A stretch of 64,000 nucleotides of DNA from Thunnus maccoyii (GCF_910596095.1 NC_056550.1:8022501-8086500); one strand, 5' to 3'; positions 1-13,208 are shown, numbered from the stretch's first letter. Numbers and translations: made by a program. The notes: generated by a model not told the origin, from the letters alone.

Positions 1-1457
1 ACACAAATGAAAAGGAAAGGCAGTGGTGCAGACTTTCAGTGGAGATAATAATAATAATAAGGCAAAATTCATTTGACAGTATTGATACAGTAAATTGCTA
101 AAACAATGATAAAGCTTCTATTGTGTATTCTATGAAACATTGGTCAATGAAAAAGGGATTATCCAAGTATAAATAGATTTTATCATGAAGGCTCTTCATG
201 AATACGTCAAATACTAACTGAAATCATCACACTCATCAGTGCCATTGTGAAAACAGGCAAAAGTTTGCCACCAATGCATTTTTAAGTAATTTTTAACAAG
301 CTATGATACTAAAACTAATTAGCTACATAATGTAAGGTAGTTTTGAGTGTCACGTTGGGAGAAACATCTATAAAATCAGTCTCTTCTTTATGTATAAAGT
401 TTTGGTCTCAAAACTTTGGTCATTTTACAAATATTTCATATCTGTGTAATTTCAAGTACATTGTATAAGCTATCCTGATAATAGTCAGTCAGCATGAAAA
501 TTGTTTTTTGACTAAATATACACATCACTTAACAACAACTAAACATGGTTTTATGGCATTTTTCTTCCATGCATGTTCTTTGTGTGTACAAAAGGCATTT
601 TAAATGAACACAGCACAATAATTTGACTGAAATAGGGACAAATGTGCCTCTGAAACCAACAGAATGTTATCAATTATTGTATTGATTTGCAAAAAGCAAT
701 ACAAAACTAACATCTGTTTGATAAAAGGTTCATCTTGCCTGAGAAGTGAATGGGCCACAGCCAAATACTTTGACACTCCATTCTTCTGTTACAACCCCCA
801 CCCCTCCACCCCACCACCCCCCCAAAACATTTCATACAGAATGAATTTGGCTCCCTCTCAGTCACACCTTCCATAATACCGATCAAGGTTTTGATCTTGA
901 AGTAATACATTCCCAATTTAGATGTTCCTAATTCACAGTGTGTGCCATGGTCCCTGTTGGCTGCTGATCCCTCTTTTGGCCTGTCGAAGAGGGGTGTAGA
1001 CTATAATGTGACTCCTGTGATACGCATGGAGTCACCAAACTGATAGGGACATGATCCCTTACCACCCACGAACCACCAATTGTGTTGTCTGGAGCATCAG
1101 AGGCTTTGCTGCTGTGAATCTAACCTGGAACTCTGCGGTGGCGGGTGGCTGTTTTTTGCCTTTACACCACCAAAGTAATACATTCTCTGACTACTACACT
1201 GTGTGCCCCAAATAATCAACCATGCTTCAAAAGCACCACACTCCAAACTCATCCTTGGGCTGTGACAGCATTTCTGCATCTGGGAAAGAACAGAACAGGG
1301 TTTCTTCCCTCCTGCCTCCCCAGCCGCCTGCCCCAGCACCTGCCCACTCCCCCCGGCCCAGACCACTTTCACCACTGATACCACCAACACTGTTGTTGCT
1401 GCTGCTGCTGCTCCCTGGGTCTGAACCTGCACCAGTGCCCTCTGGTCTAGTTGTCTG
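1..1457 (-). other. sox10 3' flank, probably 3' UTR in its upper part
   Basis: This stretch lies immediately downstream of the sox10 stop codon in transcript direction. It is AT-rich and has no credible ORF. I found no clear AATAAA or ATTAAA on the minus strand, so the transcript end cannot be placed. ORFs overlapping the sox10 end are shadows of exon 3 in other frames. Confidence 0.5.
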
Positions 1458-4400
1458 TCATGGCCGCGACAGTGTTGTGTAGACGGGCTGTTCCCAGTGT
1501 GTGGGGCTGTGAGACTGTGGTACACTGGCTGGGTCAGTGATGGCAGTGTACAGGGGCCTCTGGGAGGGCCCCATATAAGAAAAGGCAGAGTACAACCCTG
1601 AGGCCTGGCTCGAATGAGCGTAGTATGACCCTGAAGCCTGGTGGTCAGCGTATTCAGCAAACTGAGCCCTGGTAGCCAGTGAGGGAAAGGCAGAACTGTA
1701 GTGAGGAAGGCTGAGGGGGGCGTAGGTGACATGGGAACCTGCTGAGGCTGCCTCTGCAAAGTGACTACCTGCACCTCCGGCCTCGCTCTTGATTGGGGCC
1801 TTGGAGGGGTCCGAGCCCAGAGGGGAGCTGTGATGTTGCTGCGGCTGCTGCTGCTTGGAGAGCCAGGCTGCTGAGTGTCCACTGGCCGCTGCCAGAGCTG
1901 AGGAGATGCCGTAGGTGTATGGAGAGGCTGGAGAAGCTGTTACAGCTACTCCTGCCCCAACACTCTGCCCGACCCCCGGGTGCCCGTTGGGAGGAAGGTA
2001 CTGGTCAAACTCGTTGACATCAAAAGGCTCCATGTTGGCCATCACTTCGTGGCTCATCTCACCAATGTCCACATTACCAAAGTCGATGTGAGGCTTCCCA
2101 GATCCTGGAGCACCTGAACTTCCCTCTGCTCCCATTGTACCACGGGAACCCCCATTCCCAGGCCCCTCCCTCTTTCCATCCCCTGCCTTCCCGGACTGAG
2201 GCTCGGTCTTGGGAGTGGTTGGAGGTGTGGGAGGACTGTGGCTCTGACCTGTAGAAATGCAAGAGAACATGTAGTTACGACTCTTTTTCTTTGTACACTA
2301 ACAAACATTTATCTATCTGTGTGTCACTCTGTTCACATCTATCCAGATTAATTAACACAGTATCATTGGGATGGTGGGACGAAGCCTGCAGCCCACCTGC
2401 AGCATGAGGGTGGTGCCCATCTGCCAGAGGGGACCTGCCCCCCCCACTGTGGGCCACATCTAGGTGGAGGCCTTTGTAGAGGGATTGGCTTTGGCTGACC
2501 TCACCCTCCGAATGGCCGTCGGCCTCACTTCCTGACCCGGAACCATGCTTTCCGTTCTTGCGGCGTCGTGGCTGGTATTTGTAGTCAGGATAGTCCTTCT
2601 TATGCTGCTTCCTCAACCTTTCTGCCTCCTCAATGAAGGGTCGCTTGTCGCCCTCACTAAGAAGCCTTGGATGATAGGAAAATAAGTTGGTAGACAGGTT
2701 TATTTGAGGTATGAAGAAATCTCAACACTCAGTCAGAATAAGACCACACTGTTGGTTTTATGCTGCAATATATATTCTACATGATAATGCAAAAAATGTG
2801 TGTATGCATTAACAGTAACATTAATACTAGTGAAAAAAACTTATGAAAGGCTCAATATTCTGGAAGAGTTCAATGACCATTCTCACTACATATTAATAAT
2901 TATGCAGAATGTCAATATTTATTTTGACTTTCCAGGTAGCTTAATTCTCAACATCTGCACAGCTGCATCTAATGTGATGCCTGCCAGGGGCCTTTTACTG
3001 CTGGACAGTAATGAAATAATACAAGCCAAAGATGCATCCTGTCTGCAAACATGAAACTGAGCTCCTTATTACTACTGCTGGCAGGAATGGCATGAGAAAC
3101 TCCCGACCTTCCTCAGCCTCCAAGCTCATCTTGTTTCAGGCCAATTAACCAATCAAGCCAGAGCCCAAGGTCAAGTCTTCATCTGATTAATGTTCTGTCT
3201 TTATAAGGTTAATGAATTTAACCTTTCTGACCTTGTCAGACAATAGTGAGTGTTCTGTATGAGAGCTAACAACTTGTCCAATGCTCAACCATTCAATCAG
3301 ATAGTAAAATATTATCTATCATAAAAACTCACTTTACTCTGGCTGACCCAAGAATATTAGCAATTTCAAAACAAATGTATTCAGTTAAGTGGAAGTGGTA
3401 GAAAGGTAATTTAATATATTAAATTCTTTGAAATAAAGAAACATTTTTGCAATACTTTTATGCTGAAAATCTGTGAGCTGAATAGCAAAACAACCTCTTA
3501 TTCCCTCAGGAGCTATTTACTCCATTTATGGCCAGTAATTAAACAGTGTATGGAATTTGTCTGGATTCAGGAACATGTGACCATGGTTCACTCACAGCAG
3601 ATAAACAGATACAAATGCTTCTCTGCTGGTGAGCTTTGACCAAATGCAGGCAGCCAATATGCCTCCTGACAACTAATTCACAGCATATACATTTTATAGA
3701 AAACATATCGCTGCAGATCAGCTCATAAGGAAATGCGTTTTCTCATGAACACAATTTCGTCCTTGTTCATAAGAAAATACAAACTATGTACTTAAACCAA
3801 ATGGTCTGGAAGAAATGCAGAAGGTTGTTACATAAATATCAATATTATGAATCTAAAATGATAAACAGAGGTGAGGTCTGCATGTCAACCTGTAGTTAAC
3901 AGTTACATCTGTAAAATCCATTTAAGTACTCAACATCTTCTGCATCCTATGTGGGCCTATGTAGATGCCAATATATCAGCTGATGAAGTTGATTCAAACC
4001 TTAGAAAACTCGTTTTTGTTAATTATATTCAGAACAGCAACAGGATTGTTTTACCTAGTTGTATTTATTCTTGAAACTCTCAGGCCTGAACATGACCTGA
4101 GCCTTTCCTATACTAATTCCAAGCTATTTCCCCAAACCCACACCCTAAAAATAAACTGACCCTATTATATATTACCTTACATATTTTTATGTAAGGTGCC
4201 AATTTGATAAATAATGTAAAATTACAAGAGATAGATATTTTTTTCTGATTTTTAAACATTTTGTCTCTTGACAGAGCATCTTAAGACCCAAGGACTGTCC
4301 CCTAAATGCTCTAAAAATCCATCAACACCCCTGCTATCACATCTCACGACTACTGTGAGTGTGAGCATCATCACAACATTACAGTCAGTCATTTAACAGA

Positions 4401-4865
4401 AGGTGGACTATCATCACTGAACATGAAGTGGCCTCCTCACCTCCACAGCTTCCCCAGGGTCTTGCTGAGCTCCGCGTTGTGCAGGTGCGGGTGTTGGTCG
4501 GCCAGTTTCCTCCGCGCCGCCTGCGCCCACACCATGAAGGCGTTCATGGGCCTCTTCACGTGCGGCTTGTTCTTGTTTCCGCTGTTCACGCGCACGGGCA
4601 TGGGCACGAGGGTCCAGTCGTAGCAGTTGAGCACCTGGCTCACCGCCTCACGGATGCCTGCGGGGAAGCGCTCGTCCTCATCATCGGATTTGATGGAGGA
4701 GCCGGCCGCCGCATCGTCCAGACCCGCCAGCTGTTGCTGCCCGTGGAGAGGCGAGTCCCCCCCGCCAGGCGCACCGGAGGAGTGACCCGGTGATAGAGAG
4801 CGGCTGTCGTCCGACACCCCGGGACTGAGCTCAACCTCCGATAAGCTCTGCTCCTCTCTGGACAT
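1458..4865 (-). CDS. sox10: SoxE HMG-box transcription factor Sox10, three coding exons
   Basis: Coding exons on the minus strand are 4865-4441, 2665-2397 and 2248-1458: 425+269+791 nt, or 494 aa plus TGA. The ATG at 4865 opens [16 protein letters not shown], the SoxE/Sox10-type N-terminus. Residues about 60-100 are the dimerisation region ([14 protein letters not shown]) and about 101-179 the HMG box ([20 protein letters not shown] onward). The HMG box is split inside an Arg codon (TGGAG/G), the usual SoxE position. The K2-type region ([12 protein letters not shown]) is near 283-324, and the C-terminal transactivation domain ends [12 protein letters not shown]. Family knowledge: Sox10 drives neural crest, pigment cell, enteric neuron and glial programmes in the nucleus. 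The 269-nt middle exon and the linkage to kcnj4/kdelr3 support sox10 over sox8 or sox9. Oddities: Cys in LNCYDW, His in DQHPHLHN and Ser in LLSEGDK, where relatives mostly have Gly, Tyr and Asn. It could be one of two teleost sox10 ohnologues. Confidence 0.95.
2666..4440 (-). other. sox10 intron 1 (1775 bp)
   Basis: The donor is GAG/GTGAGG at 4441/4440 and the acceptor ATCCAAG at 2666. The intron carries no coding exon. The stretch about 3060-3260 is less AT-rich than its surroundings and contains CCAAT-like, GATAA-like and AGGTCA-like words, so it could be an intronic enhancer, but conservation cannot be judged here. The second sox10 intron (2249-2396) is only 148 bp. Confidence 0.8.
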
Positions 4866-7800
4866 CTTCCTACACGCAGAGGCCCCCCAGGTGCGCAGTG
4901 GATGCAAGATCTATTCCTATAAACTGTAGCCTACCTGCCGGGTCCCTGTTCCTGTTTGTCCCTACAGTGATGTACGGAGTGTCGGCTGACTGCTGTCTGA
5001 TCTGTCCCTCTGGCCTCGGTTAAGTTATAATATAAACTGCCAGTCTGTCTCTACTCTCAGCCTCCGTTGCAAAACTCTGTGAGGGTTCCACATTAAAGTT
5101 CTTTCCATCCGTGTTGTTGGTATCATAGGCGGCTCAGTGCGCACCTTGGACCCCAGTTTACCTGCTAATGCACAACTCTCTGCGCCAAACTCACCCGGTC
5201 TCACTTCCCTCCTGACTTCCCCTTCTCTCTCTCCTCCGTTTGTCCCGCGATTGAAATCCCACAGCACGGACCTGAAACAGCAGAGGGATGAGGAGCGTCA
5301 GTTCACCTTCCATGGGCTACAAATACTCTACAAACACCTGTACGACTATTGACTGTATTTCTAGGGAAGAAATGCTATAATTTGGTGATATAGTGTTAAT
5401 AATTGTCAGATATGTGATGACCACATTACAAGAGGGAATCGGACTTGAGTGCTACCAGAGCTTCAAAATCATTTCCTACTGATTTTGTGCATTTGAAACT
5501 TCCAGTTTTGTACAAAAATCTTAACTTCAATTTTTTTTTCAATGAAACACTACTAATGGAACTTTTGTGGGCCCTCTCCAGCCATTTTCACATATTGTCT
5601 CCACTATTAGCAGCAACACAAGTATGATGAGAGCCTGATTCCTTTTAATGACACGAGTTTTGGAGACATATACATAAAATGACCCTCTATTTGTTCAAAT
5701 CTGTATGAGAAACAAAAAGAGTCTGATTGGCGCTTCTGGTGTTAAAATGCAAAGTGGAACCACTGTAGTTTTTTAATCCTCGGAGTGGGCATTGGTCTGC
5801 AAGTCCAGTCACTTTTAAGTGATAAGTAACTCTAAAGTTTATGTGCATGGTCCAGCTCCTGTATAAAGCAGTGTCTCTCTGCAGGTCCGGGGCTCGCCCT
5901 CCAAACAAGCTACCGTTAAAGGTTTTGCAGTTATTCCAAGCTCCCCGGAGAGAAAGTGTTGGGTTGATATGAGGCCGCAGTAGCACAGACCTTGGATTTA
6001 TACTCTGCAGCTCTTGGATAAACATGGCCAGGCGCTGGAAATATAAACCTCGTGTGCGTGCGTGTCGGTACGCGTGTGTGAATTGACACAGTCTGGTTGT
6101 TAAGCGGGGGCAGGTCTGTCGGTGGGAGCAAAATGTGTCCTTGTTTTGTCCATTAAATCAACACCCTGCCCCGAACTTTACGTGCTAAATATGCGAACTT
6201 CCTGTGAACCAGCAACACACAGTCCGCTGGTTTGTTTTCTTCTTCAGGCTATCATATTGCAGCAAAATTAGACAACTCGCCCACGTCTAGTGACATTATG
6301 AAACAAGTTGTCATTTTGACAGTCTGTGTTTTCATGGTGAAGTGGAGCATTTCAACCCACACAAACACTCAGGTTATTTGAGCATAAAATTCCCCAACTT
6401 TCTGTCGTTAACCTAATATTTAAAATAAGGATGCCGAATAAGCATGTAGGCTATGAATGAATATACTTTCCTTTATAATGTAATAGCCTGTATATTCATC
6501 TCTAATATAGGCTAGTCTATCAATGTGTACTTATACAGCCGATGTATGTGTTGGCCATTTGCTGATGACCCATAGATGTCAGTATACTTTTTTAAAATTC
6601 CATTTGGCTTTGTCAGCTGATGGCAGAGTTAAATTACAGGCTATTTGTCTTGTGGCTCTTATCAAAAGTTTGACGTGTTTCGAAAAACCAGCTTTAATTA
6701 ACGTCTGATCCATTCCCAGCAGAGAGGCATGTAGAGCTTCACCATCTGTTCGAAGCGCATTAATAATGATATTCGCCTACCACCTGGTCTGCAAGGCCAC
6801 TTTACATGGTGTCATCTAAAGCGTCCCTGCTGAAGAGACACAATACGTAAACATCACGCGTAAAGCACCAAATGCCTCATTGCGCACGTGTCGCCTGTTA
6901 CTGCACTACGTGCTGCTTGTTCATAATGTCACTCATATGAAAAAAATGATCGAGAATCACTTGATTGAGATGTAAAAATTCCCTTTCGTCACTGACCACA
7001 TTGATTATAGCCTTAAGTATGTTGTTTCTTTGGCAGATTGCGCCTCAAATCAGGAACAAACAAGCGAATAATGAACTCAGCACAGATCATTCCCATCAGA
7101 CTGGAGCAGCAAATGTCATTTGATGCATTTTCTGATAATATATAAACTTTTTCTGACACACCCATCAAATCATGCTTGTTATTGATTCACATTTTTAAGC
7201 ACATTTACTGTGCTTAATGAATTTCGGTTATGTGAACTCATTATCGACGCTTGACTTGCCAATGAGTTGGCCTCAATTTGCTTGTTTGTTAGTGTTTTCT
7301 GTTTTGTGGGTTTTTTTCCCAATTAGATTTTCAATTAGCTCGTATTTATGGGATCCACACGGCCCAAAATAACTGTAAATACCAGGACATTATAACCCAA
7401 CAGCATCAAGATGCAATTAAACCAAATATGCGAACATGTCAAAAAAAAAATCAGAAACAGTTTCAGGCGATACTTTGTATCTTTCTGCACCAAATTCCCA
7501 AGGTTAAAGCTACTTTAATATCAGTTTTTAAATAGTTGTGTCATAGTCTCTTGCAATTTCCAAAAACTCCCAATAAGCTTTTTGATCAGTTTCCTTTTCT
7601 TTTTATGAAAAAGCTTTACTGCCTCCTTAATTAACTGAACACAAAACTTTAAAATCAGTGTTAAGGTGAATTAAAAGACCAAACCAATGACGATCAACAT
7701 GAAAATGAAATCTCTGAAATCAAACATTAGCATTAAAACTAGAGCACTTGTTGCACAGGACTGTCATTACAAGATTTACTATGACATGGATTATTATGTT

Positions 7801-8100
7801 TGTGATGATCACCTTTATCCCAAAGTATCAAAAACGTTATTAAGACTAGCATATTTATCTGTTTTACTGCTGAAATGACTTTTAGTAGCAGCGCTATTTT
7901 CAGTTGGTTGAAATGTCCCAAAGATTACAGTATTAAAGTTTCAGGATGAACAAATCAGTCTTTTCGGACCAATAGTTATAAAACCATCATCATAGCTCAC
8001 GAATCCCCAAAAAGCTGTCAATAATTATCAGGGACAATGTTAACAAATATCAGAGGCAGGATTACATCTCTAATTCTGAGCTCTTCTTCTCTATGATTCC
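4866..8100. other. sox10 5' flank, no recognised coding exon
   Basis: This region lies upstream of the sox10 ATG. About 4866-5350 should contain 5' UTR and/or proximal promoter. A CAG/GTAGGC donor-like word near 4934 is present on the minus strand, but I could not pair it with a convincing acceptor. About 5850-6130 is moderately CpG-rich. The rest is AT-rich with homeodomain-like ATTA words and no recognised repeat. Confidence 0.5.
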
Positions 8101-8400
8101 GACGAGAAGAAATAATCAAATCGCAGAGTCAGAGCGGCCACCAGCAGCATGGAGGAAAGAGTTGGAAATGCTAAGCGTCTTACTTCAGTAATGAGAAAAG
8201 GAGGTCGCCGGTTCAGCACGAGAATCCGTGAGTTCCCGAGTTTCCAAAGTGACGCTCGCTCCCCAGCCCCCTCGCTCGCGCTGCCCGAGTATGAATGCCT
8301 GCTCTGTGTGTCGGTACCCGGGCTTAAAGAGCTCCTTGTATGAGGCTGAGAGAAAAAAAAAATACTGGGGAGGACAAGTCTTGGACGGATGCAAGCTCGG
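8100..8400 (-). promoter_or_regulatory. CpG-dense block upstream of sox10, candidate distal first exon or promoter
   Basis: A local GC- and CpG-rich island (for example CTCGCTCGCGCTGCCCG at about 8271-8287) stands out against AT-rich flanks 3.2-3.5 kb upstream of the sox10 ATG. In sox10 orientation it is directly preceded by a (GA)39 purine tract. This arrangement is compatible with a 5' non-coding exon or promoter, but that is inference. No start site, TATA box or splice donor can be fixed from sequence alone. Confidence 0.3.
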
Positions 8401-8420
8401 AGATCTCTGATTGGTTGGTT

Positions 8421-8422
<2 letters not shown>

Positions 8423-8500
<78 letters not shown>
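8423..8500. repeat. (TC)39 microsatellite
   Basis: An uninterrupted run of 39 TC units, reading (GA)39 on the sox10 strand. It directly abuts the CpG-dense block at 8100-8400. Confidence 0.98.
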
Positions 8501-8503
<3 letters not shown>

Positions 8504-9959
8504 TATCTTATTCTTAAACTTAGATAACGCAAGTCATGACGTTTCAAAAAATGTATTTGTCTTAAATGAGTCTGGGGATGAATACAGAGCGCGTGCGTAA
8601 ATATGAGCATAAAACTTTACGCAAAGAGCTACAGCCTACAAATATTTTCATTTTGTACATACACACCCCGCTCTGATGATTTTACATATGGACGTGTATC
8701 TCTTCACACATAAGAAATTATACAGGCCTTGTCTGGGTGATATTATTTCAGAAACCAAGACGTCCATCTCATGTACAGTACAGGCTAGTGAAGCATCAGA
8801 TAGTAGGTCTGCTGAAAATAAAACTGTATTAACCCAAAACATCACTATAAATTCCTGCATTTTAAAATTAACTGCAAAATTAAATAAAGTGCGCTGCGTC
8901 AGGAGTTTTATGGACAAGTGATGTTACATGAACAAAACTTTCAATTTGACTGATGTTGTATCAGCTTAGAAAAATGTTCTAACGTGTATAATAACACATA
9001 TATGCAACACAGTTTTCAGATGACAGATCCACAAATTTAAAGAGAAAAAAAACTCTTATCAGAGATCTGGTCACTTCTTGAGACAAACTGCGTCTGGCAG
9101 ACAGACAGAGGCTCAAATTCACTAAACACGCTCCATGATGTTGGATTGGGACTCGAATAAGCAGCAGCCAGCGGTGCTTTATACGAACTTTAATGCCCCT
9201 AAAAACTATAAAATAGACAAATGATCTAATGACTGAGCATTTATAAAAACACGTTTATCCTCTTTTTAAGGCTGAAATAAACATTTAAGGTGTAAAATTA
9301 ACACATACCCGAAATCACAATAAAATAAACGCGGGTATAATATTTCAATAGTGAGAGCAAACAGTACACTCATACACCACTGAAGACTGAGTCATATTTT
9401 TAGTGGCGTATCCATTTTTATATTCACTACCACAGCGCAGGTGTAAACTAAATTCAAAGGCCCTGAAGAGATTGTGCGGCAGCCGACAGAGCGCCTCTTC
9501 ATGACCCTGTGTGAGTTTAATGAGAGCCACAGAGCGCGTTTAAAACCAAACAGTCTTGGTAGAAAATGCAGAAATCAGAGACGAGGGACGCCACGGATAC
9601 AAACACAAGCGCTGTTCTTCACAACAATGACCCCCTGTATCCCCGCCATGCGACACACTGGCCCCCAATCCAAAAATCACCACTTTTTTTCCCCACTATC
9701 CGTGAACTGTGATAAGGGAATCCTAACCATGAGTGCATCTCTCTGTCTGATTCTTTCCCCCTCTCCCTCTTTCATTCCTCCTCTCCCCTCCTGTCTTTGC
9801 GCCCTTTGTTTTATCTCAGGTGAATTGTAATCATGTGATCAAAACGATCACCCCCTTCCCCCTTAAATGAAAAAAAAGGGAACAAAAAGCAGTTCTGTGC
9901 ATATGAAAAAAGAAAAGAAAAGAAGGAAAAGGCTTGTGTCTTCCTTTCTATCGCCACTC
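8501..9959. other. non-coding stretch between the (TC)n tract and the second CpG block
   Basis: I see no supported gene. The sequence is AT-rich with scattered CpGs near 9460-9660, a pyrimidine-rich run at about 9745-9800 and an A/G-rich run at about 9865-9930. The short ORFs here have no recognisable domain. Confidence 0.6.
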
Positions 9960-10200
9960 TTTGTCCGCGTCTCATAAAGTAAAAAATGCTTCAGGACCGC
10001 GGCGACTCAGGGCCGGGGAGCTGTGGAGGGAGAGTCCGGCTCCTGGAGCTTTTATATCGGGGACTGTCAGGGAGCCACTGCGGGGATTTCGTCTTGCTCT
10101 GCCGTGAAGCTGAGGATTTGTGGCCCGGCCTCGGTTTGACGTGAGTGTTCGTTTTGGCAAATGTTCTTGCACAAGTGATGAAGGTGGGGAGAAACTGAGG
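9960..10200 (-). promoter_or_regulatory. second CpG-rich block with a minus-strand TATA-like motif
   Basis: A GC-rich island (GGACCGCGGCGACTCAGGGC near 9995-10014) in AT-rich DNA about 5.2 kb upstream of the sox10 ATG. On the minus strand it contains TATAAAAG at 10056-10049, followed downstream by CpG-rich sequence, as in a core promoter. On the plus strand a donor-like GAC/GTGAGTG lies at about 10139-10145, so direction is ambiguous. It could be an alternative sox10 promoter, an enhancer or an unrelated non-coding transcript start. Confidence 0.25.
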
Positions 10201-13200
10201 GGAAATGAACAGGCCTAACAAAGTTACATTACATGAGCTGATGACGTTTATGTGAGACCAAAAAATGTCAACTAATGTAACATGTTTCTATGGTCACGCT
10301 ATGCTAGAAATTAGGCAAATTAGACAATTAGACGTATTTCCTGTCACGGCAGCGATGCAAATTTCTGGCACTGCGTGTAACAAAGTGCTTCAAAAATATA
10401 CTTTGGTCTGAGTGTCATGTATTTTGTTCAAAACCGTCGGTGAAAGTATCTGTTAATGTAATCTTGTTTATTATTTTCTCATTCTCCTTGAAAACTGCTG
10501 CCTTCAGAGTGATGATGGATGGTCTGACTAAACAAACTTTATTCAAAATGAGAGAAATGAAATTAAGTAGAGATAGATGAACCGTTTAGAAAAACAAAAC
10601 ATTTATTATAATATTCCAGAGCTACAAATACTGATAACAAAATGTTTTATATAATCCAAACAAAATAAAAACTGCTTGTGAATTTATAATGTGCCAAAAT
10701 ATTATGAATGCCTGTGTTTGTTTATTTCAGTCAGTCATGTTTCTATGAGGCCTATTCATTACATTTTAAACATATTACTGTTCAAATCAATTTGAATTCG
10801 AATGATTGAATTTTGACTGAGGCCCTGAAGAACACAACGTTCATCTTCAATACATGGAAACTAACTTTTACTCCGTTTTAAAAGCCTTGAAAGTAGACTA
10901 TTTATTATCATTTGTACAGTTGTGCTCAAATAATTACAATTAAATTACATTTAAGTAGCTATACATTTATTTTCAAAGCATAAAAACTTACATTAAAAGC
11001 AACTTTCCTGTATCTTAAATGACTAAACTTTGCAAACCCTTAAAGTCATCTCAGTGAAATGAGACTTTAGGCTTCAGACCTTTTGGTAGATTAAACAAAA
11101 TGAGTCAATGATTTATTGTATAAATTATACTTCCAGTGAACAGCAGTTAGCATTTTTAGATTCTTGGCATGACTAAATTTTGATAGAGATAAGGTTGCTT
11201 TTAGTAATATTACTTTGGGATGTTATGTGACTGATGTGAAACCATAATCACAGTTTATTTATGTTTAAAAGCAATATAAAAACCCAATAAATATAGAAAA
11301 CTCATAAAATAGTTGATCTCATTTGATTCTCACTAAATAGTGATTTGATTTCACTGTTCACTACTGTACAGCGCATGTAACTGTTGAGGCTCACAATTAA
11401 AACAGCTTTTGTTTCAAATTAAATACTTTGCTGCACTGAAGTTTTGACTGAACTACTTTGCAGCAACATAAACAAAGAAAAAGAAGACAGGCGACACAGT
11501 GACAAGAGAACAACATGATACAAACTTGTTCTGTCATGTGACACGGATGATGTAGTTTGTTGTGAAGAACACATGGACGTACACACACACACAGAGCACA
11601 CAGGGTGACCGTTACTGTCACCATGAAGCCAGGGGGCCCCATCCACATCAGCCCAGGGCCACAATCACCTCACACAAACACCATCATCCACTCTACAGTC
11701 CAGCTAAAAATCATGTAGTCTGTTGTTGATATAGATCAGGACCCAAATCTGATCTCTGGGCCAACTACTAGAGACTCATTTAAGAACACGATGCTTTAGA
11801 GGGCAAACAGACTCCAAGACAAACCAACTAAAACTTAAAAATTGTAAAAAAAAAAAAAACAACCTTAAACTCAAACCTGTGTGAACTCAGTTGTTTACTG
11901 GTGAAAACCAGGCACTGAACTGACCATCTCATGCCAGGTGACGCAACTATACTAATAAGTAGTGAACGTATACAAATAAACTACAAATGTATGAATTTGT
12001 AATAATTTTACAAAACAATAGGATTGTGGGGGACACTGGGACAGAGGAATTACTATCATTCAGACAGTTGTTATGTATTTAACATAAAAATATAATCCAG
12101 ACTCATTTTACAGCCAAATCAATATGATGAAATCTTGCATGCTTAAATAGCTCTTGGTGCATGTTTTCTGAGGAACACATACACATCATATCTAATCATG
12201 TGGTTGGAGTGATACTTTAAGTTAATGTCTAAACCAGTTTCTTTTCATCCAAGATGAGAGTATCATCCATTTTGTCTGTTTTAAACAGACATAGTCACGT
12301 TGTATTTCCTGCTGACTCACAAGAAGCAGGAATTTAGTCAACTGATGTGTGGGTGACATAAGTGTGAGTAGAGATGTAAATAAAAATCTCAACATATGTG
12401 ATGGTGTCACACACCATCCCAAGTCACTATCATTGGAAACTTACCTCTCTGTTTCTTTTTTTTCCTTCCACACTCACAGACGTACTCTACCTCCCTTCTG
12501 TTGTTCACTCCTCCTCTCCCTCCCTCCCTCCCTGAATGCACCTGTGCAGGACGCAGCAGGTGTGTCAGTGTTTTCTTGTTGAAGTGGATCAGTCAACCTT
12601 GCAGAAGGATCCGCTGGGCTGCTGTTATTGCAGTTATTACAAATGTAATCAACTATGTCTTGCAGTTTGAGATAAAAGCAGCATTCAAGCTTGAGTTTCT
12701 CTGTAATAATTCCAGTAATAACGTGATAGTGATTGATTCCCATTTATTTTCCTACCCCACAGGGAGGTCAAAGGTCAGGGTCAGCCATGGAATAGCCCAA
12801 CAGGATCTGGTAGGGATTCAGAGTCTTGCTCAGGATCACTGCAGGGGTTTTAACCCTCTTTAAAAGTAGCCTTCTGTAATCCAAAATGAAAGGCAATTAC
12901 TGTGAGTAACTGAGCCTCCATAATTTATAGATTCTTTTCTATAGTGATAAATATCAGTTACATCCCCAATTAAAATGTCAAGGAAACCTCAAATGGGTAA
13001 TAAAAATAATTCAGCCTTCCATGAAACTTCCTTTTCTTTTCTCTATGTCCATCTTTCTAAATAAATTCATGCAGCTGTGTTACATTTAAATAGGTCCCCC
13101 TCTTGAATGTCTGTGAATCCTGCCTTTGTGCTCATATCACCAAAGTTCCTATGCTTTTTTGTTCGTCTTGTCTTTCTCTGAGTTACTGGTTGGGGAGGAG

Positions 13201-13208
13201 GGGTAGGA
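10201..13208. other. AT-rich intergenic DNA
   Basis: No gene is recognised. The part about 12760-12865 resembles a dispersed teleost repeat (AGGTCAAAGGTCA followed by GGGATTCAGAGTCTTGCTCA). A pyrimidine-rich run lies at about 12455-12535. I see nothing else definable. Confidence 0.6.

Noticed and set aside
1097-1882. 261-codon minus-strand ORF overlapping sox10 exon 3
   Set aside because: It is a different frame of the sox10 exon, which clearly encodes the conserved Sox10 C-terminus.
4920-4940. 5' UTR donor CAG/GTAGGC just upstream of the sox10 ATG
   Set aside because: The nearest acceptor-like site (GTGTAG before GAAGATG) would give an intron of about 60 nt with a poor pyrimidine tract, so I did not call a spliced leader.
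12765-12777. Perfect DR1 nuclear-receptor site (AGGTCA-A-AGGTCA) followed by GGGTCA
   Set aside because: The surrounding text resembles a dispersed teleost repeat (GGTCAAAGGTCA ... ATTCAGAGTCTTGCTCA), so the match is probably inherited from the repeat rather than a selected site.
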